NCBI GenBank assembly: GCA_963764315.1
Contig: CAVXSB010000009.1
Coordinates: forward strand, 248,001-312,000
From: DATLWN01 sp963764315
GTDB taxonomy: Bacteria > Pseudomonadota > Zetaproteobacteria > Mariprofundales > Mariprofundaceae
DNA length: 64,000 bases
Direction: 5' to 3'
This document shows, piece after piece, positions 52,567 through 60,346 of the stretch. A model generated the notes under the pieces. It saw nothing but the letters and a program-made list of their open reading frames with translations. It was not told the origin of the DNA and ran no database searches. Positions within the stretch are counted from its first letter, which is position 1. Each line of letters starts with the position of its first letter. A program made the position numbers and the translations under genes.

Positions 52567-53015
52567 GCGAATACACACTGAAGCCGGACGTGCGCGGCGC
52601 GTCGTGGGACTTGGCGCTGTATGTGCCCACTGTTGGTTTTCTGGCCTATTACGGGCTTTCGTTCTGGTACGCCGGCCAGCATTCGGCCTTTTCCTACCCG
52701 CTGATTTTCCTGGCCTGTTTCTTCCTGATCGTCGGTGGCGGGCGCGTGCTGCGCCGCATGCTGGTGCTGCCGGGCGCGGCCGTGGCGCTGCAGATCAACA
52801 AGAAGCGGGCCGTCAGCGTGAGGTTGAAGGGTGGCAAGGCGATCGCGCTCGTGCGCGATGTGCGCTATTTCAAGGACTACGCGGGGCGCTCGTTCGGCCT
52901 GAGCGGGGCCGACGGCGACGGCAAGAAGTGGCAGTACGTGTTCCATCGGGGCCAGTTCGACGGGGAGACGGCGTTTTCCCGTCTGAATGCCGAGCTGGAC
53001 ATGTTCCGTAGCTGA
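52563..53015 (+). CDS. Two-span membrane protein of unknown function
   Basis: 150 residues. Two helices (about 18-34 and 43-60) and a cytoplasmic domain of about 85 residues (VALQINKKRAVSVRLKGGKAIALVRDVRYFKDYAGRSFGL...). Last gene of the four-gene unit, ATGA overlap with the lipoprotein gene. No family recognised. Confidence 0.65.
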   Translation: MSEYTLKPDVRGASWDLALYVPTVGFLAYYGLSFWYAGQHSAFSYPLIFLACFFLIVGGGRVLRRMLVLPGAAVALQINKKRAVSVRLKGGKAIALVRDVRYFKDYAGRSFGLSGADGDGKKWQYVFHRGQFDGETAFSRLNAELDMFRS

Positions 53016-53020
53016 TGGGC

Positions 53021-53206
53021 TTAGCGTCGCCTCAGCACATCCCAGGTCATCCAGCCGATGGCGGATGCGCCGATGAGCATGGCGACGCCAATGGTGATGA
53101 ACTCGGTCTGTCTGGATACCAGGCCGCCGATGAACATATGTACGGCGTAGCCCAGGATGCATAGCGAGGCAATGGCGCCGATGGTGAACATGATTATGGG
53201 TCGCAT
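53021..53206 (-). CDS. Small two-span membrane protein
   Basis: 61 residues: MRPIIMFTIGAIASLCILGY, a loop, and ITIGVAMLIGASAIGWMTWD, then LRRR. It converges with the preceding unit (5-base gap) and is divergent from the CcoN operon. Function unknown. Confidence 0.5.
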   Translation of the reverse strand: MRPIIMFTIGAIASLCILGYAVHMFIGGLVSRQTEFITIGVAMLIGASAIGWMTWDVLRRR

Positions 53207-53450
53207 GCGTGCATGCTGGCGACCCCACAGCCGGCGTCAAGTTGCATGGGCTGTGTCGGGATCGAAGGGAATGGGGCTGCGGTATTGCCTCGGGTCGACA
53301 AGGGTGTTAACGTGCGGCTCTGAGGGGGCTTTTGGATCACTTTGATTGTTTCGTGGCGGCGCTTTTCGTGAGTTATAGCGCTGCTGCCGCGATGAAGGCG
53401 GCGGGCCGCGGAGCATATCTCTCTCACCAGAGTATGAATGGAGGGGATGA

Positions 53451-53753
53451 ATGAATAAATCTCAGTTGTTAGCATTCGCAACCGGTATGATTACGGGCAT
53501 GGGTAACGGGTCGGTGTTCGTTGTAACCATGAACCACTTCCTCGGTCGCGCGCCGTACGATACGGCGGGCATGTGGGGATTCGACGCGTACAATCCTTTC
53601 ACCTATGCCGGGTTTGAGGACTTCTTGATGATTGTGTTTGGTCTGGCCTTCTGGGCGATGCTTGCCTCTGGCCTGAAGCAGTTCGCGGCCGTCGAGGGAC
53701 AGCCGGAAGCACTGACCGACAATGAAGCCGTCGCAGACGCAACGGGGAGGTAA
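53451..53753 (+). CDS. Small membrane protein at the head of the oxidase operon
   Basis: 100 residues starting MNKSQLLAFATGMITGMGNG with GGAGGGG upstream. Two hydrophobic stretches (about 5-28 and 54-74) with a polar loop (GRAPYDTAGMWGFDAYNPFTYAG) between them. No family recognised. It begins the run leading to the CcoN-like gene, so it may be an accessory subunit. Confidence 0.65.
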   Translation: MNKSQLLAFATGMITGMGNGSVFVVTMNHFLGRAPYDTAGMWGFDAYNPFTYAGFEDFLMIVFGLAFWAMLASGLKQFAAVEGQPEALTDNEAVADATGR

Positions 53754-53759
53754 TAAGTT

Positions 53760-53906
53760 ATGGCTCTTTTCGCAAGTATCATGGGAATTATTCTCGCTTT
53801 TTCGTCCATGTGGCTGGGCTGGTATGTCCTGAGAATTTGGCCCGATCTGTATGAGCAGGCCAAGCACGAGCACCCCGAGCTTCCCATCAAGGACATTAAA
53901 AAATAA
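53760..53906 (+). CDS. 48-aa single-span membrane protein
   Basis: MALFASIMGIILAFSSMWLG then WYVLRIWPDLYEQAKHEHPELPIKDIKK: one helix and a charged tail. ATG is 6 bases after the previous stop with GGGGAGG upstream inside that gene. Size and position resemble small CcoQ-type subunits. Confidence 0.65.
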   Translation: MALFASIMGIILAFSSMWLGWYVLRIWPDLYEQAKHEHPELPIKDIKK

Positions 53907-53965
53907 AAGCTCCGGTAGATGATTGAGATCTGATCAATGATGATGCTAGGGAGGTAGAAAGGAAA

Positions 53966-55372
53966 ATGTTTAAGTATCTATTCGCAAAGGAGGAGCAGAT
54001 CCCGCAGGGCACAGCTGCCGTGCTGTTCGGCTTCTCTTCTATTGTCTGGTTTATCGTTGGCACCGGCCTGGGCTCGTTCAACGCTGCCAAGCTGGGCTTC
54101 CCCGACTTCGTGACCGGCTCCTATGCCTTCGCGTTCGGGCATATGCGCCAGGTTCACGTGATGACCGTGATCTTTGGCTGGATTCTCGGCGCCTTCGCCA
54201 TGTCGTGGATGTACATCACCCCGGCGCTCGGTAACACCAAGCTGTGGTCCGAGAAGCTGGGTTGCTGGACGGTCCTGCTGTGGAATACGGGTCTGGTCCT
54301 CGGCCTGGCGCTGTTGTGGTGCGGTATCACCTCCGGCCGTGAGTATTCCGACTTCATCTGGCCGATCGATCTGTACATTGCCTTCTTTATCGCTATCCCG
54401 ATGGCGATCAATGTGTGGATGACGATCCTTACCCGCCGCACGCAGGGCATCTACACCACCAACTGGTTCTTCGCGGCCTCCGCGTTCATGACCATCATCG
54501 TGTTCCTCGTCGGCAACCTGCCGGAGTGGTTCCACCTGACCGGTCTGAACGAGGCTTACATGACCTGGTGGTTCGCCCATAACATCCTTGGCCTGCTGAT
54601 CACCCCGGTGGCTGCAGCCATTACCTACTACATCATCCCGAAGATCACGGGTAACCCGCTGTACTCTCACCGTGTGGGCCATCTGCACTTCTGGTCGCTG
54701 GTGATCTTCTACTCCACGCCGGCCGCTCACCATCTGATGGGTTCGCCGCTGCCGGAGTGGCTGAAGTCCTTCGCCTCGGTGGAAGGTGTGCTGATCCTGG
54801 TTCCCGCCATGGCCTTCGTGTGTAACATCATGCTGACCATGCAGGGCCGCTGGCGCATGTTCGTCGAGAACATCGAGGTGCGTTACTCCGCTACTGCTGG
54901 CCTGCTGGCCATCCCGCTGAACATGCAGGGCGGCTTCCAGCAGACTCGCGCCATCAACTGGTATGTGCACGGCACCGGCTGGATCGTGGCGCATGACCAC
55001 CTGGCACTGCTCGGCTTCTCGACCTTCGCCGAGGTGGCTGCTGTGGTGTACGGTCTGCAGTCCCTGCTCCGCCGCAAGCTGTGGTCGTACAGCCTGCAGA
55101 ACTTCCATTACTGGATGCTGCTGGTCGGCTTCGCCATCTACTGGGTGACCATGACCATCGCTGGCCTGATCCAGGGCGCCGGCAAGGTGTTCGAGGTCCC
55201 GTATGTGGACGTCGTCATCGCCGAGCATCCGTACATGATCGGTCGCTGGTTCGGTGGCACGATGGTGTTCATCGGCAACTGGTTCTGGCTGTACAATATG
55301 TACATGACGGCCAAGGTTGGGCGTGAAGTGCCCGAGGGTCGTCAGCCGCACGAGCTGGCTTACCAGAACTGA
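53966..55372 (+). CDS. cbb3-like haem-copper oxidase catalytic subunit (CcoN-like)
   Basis: 468 residues, about twelve membrane helices; GGGAGG and AAGGAAA lie upstream of the ATG. Haem-b ligand His64 in FGHMRQVHVMTVIFGW; CuB ligand His205 in WWFAHNILGLLIT; the cross-linking Tyr249 in HFWSLVIFYSTPAAHH with CuB His255/His256; and the haem ligands His343/His345 in VAHDHLALLGF. The Tyr in helix VII is the signature of C-family (cbb3) O2 reductases and is missing in NorB nitric oxide reductases. The sequence differs strongly from CcoN of model species, so this is an unusual branch. Inner membrane; reduces O2. Confidence 0.88.
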   Translation: MFKYLFAKEEQIPQGTAAVLFGFSSIVWFIVGTGLGSFNAAKLGFPDFVTGSYAFAFGHMRQVHVMTVIFGWILGAFAMSWMYITPALGNTKLWSEKLGCWTVLLWNTGLVLGLALLWCGITSGREYSDFIWPIDLYIAFFIAIPMAINVWMTILTRRTQGIYTTNWFFAASAFMTIIVFLVGNLPEWFHLTGLNEAYMTWWFAHNILGLLITPVAAAITYYIIPKITGNPLYSHRVGHLHFWSLVIFYSTPAAHHLMGSPLPEWLKSFASVEGVLILVPAMAFVCNIMLTMQGRWRMFVENIEVRYSATAGLLAIPLNMQGGFQQTRAINWYVHGTGWIVAHDHLALLGFSTFAEVAAVVYGLQSLLRRKLWSYSLQNFHYWMLLVGFAIYWVTMTIAGLIQGAGKVFEVPYVDVVIAEHPYMIGRWFGGTMVFIGNWFWLYNMYMTAKVGREVPEGRQPHELAYQN

Positions 55373-55383
55373 CAATAAAAGGT

Positions 55384-55411
55384 GGGCGGCGATCCTTGGG
55401 GATCGTCGCCC
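55384..55411 (+). other. Intercistronic stem-loop between ccoN-like and ccoO-like genes
   Basis: GGGCGGCGATCC-TTGG-GGATCGTCGCCC: 12-bp stem with one G-T pair, directly after the ccoN-like stop. It is not followed by a T-run, so it probably protects the 3' end of the upstream message or damps read-through rather than terminates. Confidence 0.65.
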
Positions 55412-55455
55412 ATTCCCTTTGATTACGTACACACAGCTATAAGAGGGAGGAGCAA

Positions 55456-56412
55456 GTGGCATTTAGAGAATATAAACTGGGAGCGATGTTCTTTGGTTTC
55501 GCATTGAGCTTCTCAATGATGATTACCCTATTTTTCCCGTCGATGTATATCACGGACCATGGCACGCCGAACGACTACGGTCTGGACAAGACCCTGACCT
55601 ACGGTCGCAACAGCGCGTTCACGTATTCCGATCCGCTGCTGAAGCAGACGAACGAGCCGATCAAGGGCATCCTGAAGGTGGATCCGACCAGCGGTAAGAA
55701 GCTGGCTTCCCCGATGACGGTGTACATCTACGAGCCGGGCGATCCGTTCCCGTCCAACGTGGTGCACCCGCGCATCCTGACCGGTGACATCGAGTCGCTG
55801 AGTCTGAATCAAGGCAAGATCGATGCCGCAAGCACCACTCAAGGTGCCGTGTTCACCATCGCCCATGCCTCTTACCATGGTAAGGAGCTGCCCTATATCG
55901 AGAACCTGACGGCCACGCACGGCTGGAAGGCCGAGCAGACTCTGGCAGTCGTTCCGGATGGGGACCGTTCCTATGCCGCCCAGGGCCGTACGCTGTTCGA
56001 GCGTGAGGGCTGCTGGTGGTGCCACACGCTGCTTCCCGAGGAGACTCAGGACTGGGAGACCTTCGGCCGGCCGCCGCTGGTGGGCGATCTGAACGGTCAG
56101 TCTCCGACGACCTTCGGTTCCGACCGTAAGGCTCCGGATCTGCTGCATGTCGGTAGCCGCAACAGCTCTCGCGAGTGGATGATCATGCATCTGTTCAACC
56201 CGCGTCTGGTGCAGCCGCATTCGATCATGCCGCGCTTCGACTATCTGTGGGGCAAGACCGACGCCAACGGCAACGTCATTAACTATGCCAAGTGGCGTAA
56301 GGATTACATGGCTTACTATACGGGCCATTCCGTGTATCCGCCTGCAGTGCCGATGCCTGCCAAGACCAGCGAGGCTCGTCATCTGATCGACTTTCTGCTG
56401 GATCTGAAGTAA
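55456..56412 (+). CDS. cbb3-like oxidase monohaem subunit (CcoO-like)
   Basis: 318 residues from a GTG with GGGAGGAG upstream. One N-terminal helix (about 9-30), a long loop, then a monohaem cytochrome c with CWWCHT at 186-191 (QGRTLFEREGCWWCHTLLPEE) and the CcoO-like PDLLHVGSRNSSREWMIMHLFNPRLVQPHSIMPRFDYLW with the Met ligand. Compared with CcoO (about 200 residues) it has an extra region at about 60-170 including MTVYIYEPGDPFPSNVVHPR. It passes electrons to the CcoN-like subunit. Confidence 0.85.
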   Translation: MAFREYKLGAMFFGFALSFSMMITLFFPSMYITDHGTPNDYGLDKTLTYGRNSAFTYSDPLLKQTNEPIKGILKVDPTSGKKLASPMTVYIYEPGDPFPSNVVHPRILTGDIESLSLNQGKIDAASTTQGAVFTIAHASYHGKELPYIENLTATHGWKAEQTLAVVPDGDRSYAAQGRTLFEREGCWWCHTLLPEETQDWETFGRPPLVGDLNGQSPTTFGSDRKAPDLLHVGSRNSSREWMIMHLFNPRLVQPHSIMPRFDYLWGKTDANGNVINYAKWRKDYMAYYTGHSVYPPAVPMPAKTSEARHLIDFLLDLK

Positions 56413-56426
56413 GGGGGGGATAAGAA

Positions 56427-57083
56427 ATGGGTATTCGACTCGACCGACCATTATATACGGTCACGACACACGACCAAAACCTGGAAGCTCAGGAAATCTG
56501 GGAGGGTGAAAGCCTCGGTGGCATCAAGGAGAACAACCGTCCGGTGCCGGCTCCGATCGGTGTGCTGCTGGTGCTGATCATTATCACCGCGTTCCTGCTG
56601 ACCTTCCCGCTGTGGGGACAGCGTCCGACGGCTCAGATCTTCGCCGATTACGTCGATCTTCTGAACTCGCCGCAGGTGACCCAGATCATGAATAACAAGG
56701 ATCTGTCGCCGCAGCAGGCGGACAAGTTGGCCATGAAGTCCATTGAGGACCGCCTGGATCAATTTCCGTCGCCGTTCACGTTCCAGCGCAAGGAGCATCA
56801 GATCACGATGGACCAACTGAAGTTCATTGCGCCGCAGATCACCAAGCTGCGCGATGAAGGTGTCGACCTTTCTCAGTACTCCATCATCGGTCCGGACATC
56901 GTGAAGCAGAACTTCGAGGGTAACCCGGGCCCGGACGGTACGACCATTCGTAAGCAGCCTTGGTGGGATATGGGCTACACGATCGATGTCTGGTATGTGG
57001 CGTATTTCTGTATTGCGGTGTTCTTCATGGTCAAGGGTCTGCCTCCGATTTCCTGGCAGCCTGATCACACGAAAGCGCACTGA
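56427..57083 (+). CDS. Haem-less membrane protein in the oxidase operon
   Basis: 218 residues. A soluble N-terminal tail, one helix (about 44-61), a long helical and polar middle region (QAADKLAMKSIEDRLDQFPSPFTFQRKEHQITMDQLKFIAPQI...) and a second helix (about 188-206). No CxxCH motif and no family match. It takes the position CcoP would occupy but lacks the two haems, so it may be a structural or assembly subunit. GGGGGG precedes the ATG. Confidence 0.65.
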   Translation: MGIRLDRPLYTVTTHDQNLEAQEIWEGESLGGIKENNRPVPAPIGVLLVLIIITAFLLTFPLWGQRPTAQIFADYVDLLNSPQVTQIMNNKDLSPQQADKLAMKSIEDRLDQFPSPFTFQRKEHQITMDQLKFIAPQITKLRDEGVDLSQYSIIGPDIVKQNFEGNPGPDGTTIRKQPWWDMGYTIDVWYVAYFCIAVFFMVKGLPPISWQPDHTKAH

Positions 57084-57107
57084 TCGGCTTTAAGGAGGAG
57101 AGATTTT

Positions 57108-57242
57108 ATGATTGATCTTGATAATCCGACCCTGGTTGTTTCTGGTGTGATTCTAATTTCACTGCTTTGTCCGGTTCTGTATTCGTTCTGGATCGACAAG
57201 TGGCAGAGGGATACACCGGACCCGAGGCACAGGAAGTTCTGA
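57108..57242 (+). CDS. 44-aa single-span membrane protein
   Basis: MIDLDNPTLVVSGVILISLL then CPVLYSFWIDKWQRDTPDPRHRKF; AAGGAGGAGA lies 7 bases upstream. One hydrophobic helix with a basic tail, as in CcoQ-type subunits. Last gene before the terminator of the operon. Confidence 0.7.
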   Translation: MIDLDNPTLVVSGVILISLLCPVLYSFWIDKWQRDTPDPRHRKF

Positions 57243-57270
57243 TCGCCTAGGCGAGATGAATGGATACAGG

Positions 57271-57302
57271 CGCGGCGCCCTTTGGGGCGCCGCGTTTTTT
57301 TT
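57271..57302 (+). terminator. Intrinsic terminator of the oxidase operon
   Basis: CGCGGCGCCC-TTTG-GGGCGCCGCG (10 bp) followed by T8, 28 bases after the last stop. Confidence 0.92.
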
Positions 57303-57482
57303 GTGCCCTCCTTGTGTGACCGTGGTCTCGTGGGCACGCTGGGGCGGTGCCTCGCCTCTTGGGTATTACCGTGCATGGGAGAGCGCGATGGACCGAGCAA
57401 AGGGATCCCGTTCGTATTGTATGTTTGGCCCGTGACTGCGGGTGGGGCCGAAGATGGATGCCCGTGCTTAGGGCAATAAAAA
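57303..57482 (+). other. Gap between terminator and insertion sequence
   Basis: 180 bases without a convincing gene. An open frame runs through it but has no ribosome-binding site and no resemblance to a family. Confidence 0.4.
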
Positions 57483-58790
57483 GGTTCATCGCGGAAGTCC
57501 GGGGAATGCGGCTTTGATTTTGAGGAAGAAGTACTCGTTGTCTCGGAATCCGTAGGCCATTCTTTTGATGACCTTGATTCGGTTATTGATGCCTTCGAGG
57601 ACACTGGTGTTGAGTCGATATATTGCGCTTGAGATGATGCCGTCCAGATAGGGTTTCAGTCGTTTGGCGAAGCGTATGAGGGGTTCCACAGCGCTCTCCA
57701 TTGCCTGTTCGTACCATTGTCGCCATCGTCGTCTGGCCTCTTTTTCGGAAGGCGCATACCACAGGTTTTTGAGCTGCTCCTTCATCAAGTAGACCAGCAT
57801 CAGAGAGTGGTTGGCGGCCAGGAGCTCATCGAGCCTGACGCGCTGGTTGTCCTGCAGATTTCCCCGGTTTCTGAGCAGTAGCCAACGGCTTTGTTTGATG
57901 ACCTTTCTTCCCGGCTTGTCATCTCTCAGGCGGTTAGCCTCGTCGACACGGACGCGGTCGATGACCTCGCGCCCGAACTTCGCAATGACGTGGAACAGAT
58001 CGTATACCACCCTGGCCCGAGGACAGTGCGCCTTCACCTCCAGGTCCATGGCGCTGTTCATATCCATGACAACCGCCTCGATCTGTTGGGCATGATCGCC
58101 TAACCATGCGAAGAAGGGGCGGATATCTCGGCGTGAGCGTCCCTCGCCGACCCATACGACCTGCCGGTTTTCGGTATTGATGACCACGGTGGCATAGCGA
58201 TGTCCTTTGAACAGGGCAAACTCATCCATGGCCAGGTAGCGGAGCATTGCAGGATCTGGAGCAGGAAGCGTGCGTGTAAGTCGGTCCTTATCGATCTGTT
58301 TAAGCGTATGCCAGTGCAACCCCGTCAGATGACTCACATGCTTGATCGGCATCAGTTGCAACAGCACCTCCGCATGCCGGCGAAGGCGCTCGGTCAGGCG
58401 CGCATGAGTAAGAAGCCAATCGATACGTTCCCGTCCTACGCCACAGGATGGGCAAATCACCCTGCGTACTGGAACCTCAAGCCAGACACGGTACTCAAAC
58501 AGATCTCTGTCCCTGATTCGGCGTAATTGGCGGTCGTGGATACGGTAGCAGGCTGCACCGCAGCAATGGCAACGTGGCGGCGTGTTCGGATCCGCAGAAA
58601 GACGAATAAGCAGGGTATCGGACGAAAGCAGATGACTCGATTCGGGAACGAATCCTTCCCATCCCCAGGGAACAAAATTAGCGTTTCTCATGGTAGCGGT
58701 GTCCTTGTCCAGATTGGTTGGTGGTACAAACAATCTAACTCGGACGCCGCTACCCTCTAAACCCTAATCCCCGCTAATCCGCGATGAACC
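57483..58790 (-). mobile_element. ISL3-family insertion sequence
   Basis: 1308 bp with imperfect terminal inverted repeats: GGTTCATCGCGGAAGTCCGG at 57483 and, at the right end read on the minus strand, GGTTCATCGCGGATTAGCGG (13 matching bases in a row). It contains one transposase gene. The flanking 8-mers are AATAAAAA and AAAAAAAG, so no clean target duplication is visible; the insertion is in an A-tract. It sits in the oxidase cluster between the operon terminator and the terminator of the 52-aa gene. Confidence 0.85.
57486..58691 (-). CDS. ISL3-family transposase
   Basis: 401 residues from the ATG at 58691 (an upstream ATG at 58733 would give 415). An N-terminal zinc-binding region (CHCCGAACYRI, CPSCG) is followed by an helix-turn-helix region and the DDE catalytic domain: MDEFALFKGHRY, VVMDMNSAMD, and VLEGINNRIKVIKR as the final Glu. 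The stop codon lies inside the left inverted repeat. The gene looks intact, so the element may be active. Confidence 0.92.
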   Translation of the reverse strand: MRNANFVPWGWEGFVPESSHLLSSDTLLIRLSADPNTPPRCHCCGAACYRIHDRQLRRIRDRDLFEYRVWLEVPVRRVICPSCGVGRERIDWLLTHARLTERLRRHAEVLLQLMPIKHVSHLTGLHWHTLKQIDKDRLTRTLPAPDPAMLRYLAMDEFALFKGHRYATVVINTENRQVVWVGEGRSRRDIRPFFAWLGDHAQQIEAVVMDMNSAMDLEVKAHCPRARVVYDLFHVIAKFGREVIDRVRVDEANRLRDDKPGRKVIKQSRWLLLRNRGNLQDNQRVRLDELLAANHSLMLVYLMKEQLKNLWYAPSEKEARRRWRQWYEQAMESAVEPLIRFAKRLKPYLDGIISSAIYRLNTSVLEGINNRIKVIKRMAYGFRDNEYFFLKIKAAFPGLPR

Positions 58791-58816
58791 AAAAAAAGGC
58801 GCGCCTTGCGGCGCGC
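58791..58816 (-). terminator. Intrinsic terminator of the 52-aa gene
   Basis: GGCGCGCC-TTGC-GGCGCGCC stem followed (on the minus strand) by T7 that abuts the insertion sequence end at 58790. The insertion may have landed in the T-run. Confidence 0.8.
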
Positions 58817-58840
58817 CTTTCGTGCTTGATCAGGCCTTGC

Positions 58841-58999
58841 TTAGTGCTTGCCTGCAACCGAATCAAGGTCAGCCATGCGCTTGATCGCCGGGCTCAGGAC
58901 GATGTTCATCAGAACGACGCCCGCCAGGAAAACGCAGAATGCAAAAAGGAATGCGAATAGCTGCGAATTGTAGAAACTGTCTGCCACCATGCCACCCAT
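58841..58999 (-). CDS. 52-aa single-span membrane protein (paralogue of the 16.7-kb gene)
   Basis: MGGMVADSFYNSQLFAFLFA then FCVFLAGVVLMNIVLSPAIKRMADLDSVAGKH. About 75% identical to the protein at 16717-16878. One long helix at about 12-34. AAGGGGGG precedes the ATG. It is divergent from the second respiratory unit starting at 59201, with a 201-base shared promoter region. Confidence 0.75.
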   Translation of the reverse strand: MGGMVADSFYNSQLFAFLFAFCVFLAGVVLMNIVLSPAIKRMADLDSVAGKH

Positions 59000-59200
59000 G
59001 TGTAGCCCCCCTTAGATCGAAAGATCGTGATACCATAACCGCTGGGCGAACGCATTGCAATCGCTGCGATGTAGTCCGGCGATGGCGTGTATTTACCGGC
59101 CGTCGCCCGGAATGGGGCGTAAGCGATACCGTGTCGTCCTCAGACTGGAAAGGCGCGCGCGATCCTTGCATAAAAAAAAGCGACGTGATGTAATTAACCG

Positions 59201-59506
59201 ATGAAAAGAACTAGCCGTTCACCACTGGTTCGCTCGTTATTCCTTTGTATTCCTCTGCTGATGTCGCCCCTCGATGCCCATGCATACGGTATCGACGACA
59301 TGGTGGGGCCGCAGTGGCGCTACGGGATCTTCGCCTTCCTGGTATTCGGCATGATCTTCTATGCGGCCGCCGTCATTATCTACATGCGCAGGGGCAAGAC
59401 GAAGATGAAGAAGGGCGAGTACATCATGCTCTCGACCATTCTCCTCGGCGTCGGGCTGGGCATGCTCACGGCCATCGTCCAGCTTCTCAACGGTTACCTT
59501 TTGTAA
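59201..59506 (+). CDS. Two-span membrane protein with signal peptide
   Basis: 101 residues. Signal-like N-terminus (MKRTSRSPLVRSLFLCIPLL, cleavage near AHA-YGI), then helices at about 41-60 and 74-95 separated by RRGKTKMKKGE. No family recognised. First gene of a seven-gene unit with short gaps or overlaps. Confidence 0.6.
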   Translation: MKRTSRSPLVRSLFLCIPLLMSPLDAHAYGIDDMVGPQWRYGIFAFLVFGMIFYAAAVIIYMRRGKTKMKKGEYIMLSTILLGVGLGMLTAIVQLLNGYLL

Positions 59507-59515
59507 GGAGACATC

Positions 59516-59827
59516 ATGAACGCGATTGATAGTTTTATGAACAACCTCGGCGAGGGTTGGACGATCTATATCTGGTTGATATCTGGTGTGCTGATCGTAT
59601 TAGCGGCCATGATTGCCATGCGTTGGGCTTACAAAAACCACCAATTTGACGAGGACATCAAATACGTGATGTTCGACGAGAGCGACAAGGATCGCATGGA
59701 TCCCAAGGAATATGAGAAGAGCCGCAAGGTCATTGCCGAGCAGATCAAGCTCCGCGAAGAGGTGCTCGAGCAACAACGCCAGGATTATCTGAACAGACAT
59801 CAGGGCAAGCACAAGCATCAGGGTTGA
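59516..59827 (+). CDS. CcoS-like small protein with a coiled-coil extension
   Basis: 103 residues. Helix at about 18-36 followed by WAYKNHQFDEDIKYVMFDESD, which matches the CcoS pattern WAxxxGQFDDLxxPAxRILFDD, the cbb3 oxidase maturation factor. Unlike CcoS (about 50-70 residues) it continues with a charged coiled-coil tail (EYEKSRKVIAEQIKLREEVLEQQRQDYLNRHQGKHKHQG). AAGGAGAC precedes the ATG. Confidence 0.6.
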   Translation: MNAIDSFMNNLGEGWTIYIWLISGVLIVLAAMIAMRWAYKNHQFDEDIKYVMFDESDKDRMDPKEYEKSRKVIAEQIKLREEVLEQQRQDYLNRHQGKHKHQG

Positions 59828-59833
59828 TGTAAG

Positions 59834-60346
59834 GTGCGACGTGGCGAGAAAGGAATTCTGCTGCTGACGGCTGCCGTGGTGCTTTTCTATGGCGCCAAGA
59901 ATGTCATTCATCTTGAACAGCACCCGGTTAGTAAGGATCCCGGCATCCCGTTCTACTCGACCGCCAGTCATGAGGTGGCCAGGAAGGCTACCGATATCAT
60001 CCGCGGCCAGGGCTGCCGGAATTGCCATACCCTGTGGGCGACGACGTCCATGACTCAATTCGTGCCTTCTCCTCCCCTTGACGGTATCGGTTCGCTGCGC
60101 AGCGAGGCCTGGCTCTACAAATACTTCAGTGCGAAAGATCCGCAGCAGATGCTGCCGTCCCGCATGAAGCCGAAATACCGCATGCCGTCGTATGCCGACC
60201 TGCCTGAGAAAGATAGGCGCCTGCTGGCAAGCTATATGGCGAGCCTGAAGGTCAAGGACTGGTATCTCAAAAAGGTGAGGGAGGTTGAGTATGAAAAGCT
60301 CACTGGTCATCCCATGGTGGACGCCGGCAAGCATTCTTCGCGGTAG
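59834..60346 (+). CDS. Membrane-anchored monohaem cytochrome c
   Basis: 170 residues from a GTG start. One N-terminal helix (about 8-22), then a class I cytochrome c with CRNCH at 61-65 (IIRGQGCRNCHTLWATTSMTQF) and a Met ligand in KYRMPSYADLPEKDRR. It resembles the haem domain of CcoO. It overlaps the next gene by 56 bases, so the two are tightly coupled. Confidence 0.82.
   Translation: MRRGEKGILLLTAAVVLFYGAKNVIHLEQHPVSKDPGIPFYSTASHEVARKATDIIRGQGCRNCHTLWATTSMTQFVPSPPLDGIGSLRSEAWLYKYFSAKDPQQMLPSRMKPKYRMPSYADLPEKDRRLLASYMASLKVKDWYLKKVREVEYEKLTGHPMVDAGKHSSR

Noticed and set aside
53966..57242. Nitric oxide reductase instead of an oxidase
   Set aside because: The catalytic subunit keeps the cross-linking tyrosine at 249, absent from NorB, and aligns with CcoN. 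NO reduction as a side activity cannot be excluded.
57475..58798. Target-site duplication of the ISL3 element
   Set aside because: The flanking 8-mers AATAAAAA and AAAAAAAG differ at two positions; similarity comes from the A-tract.
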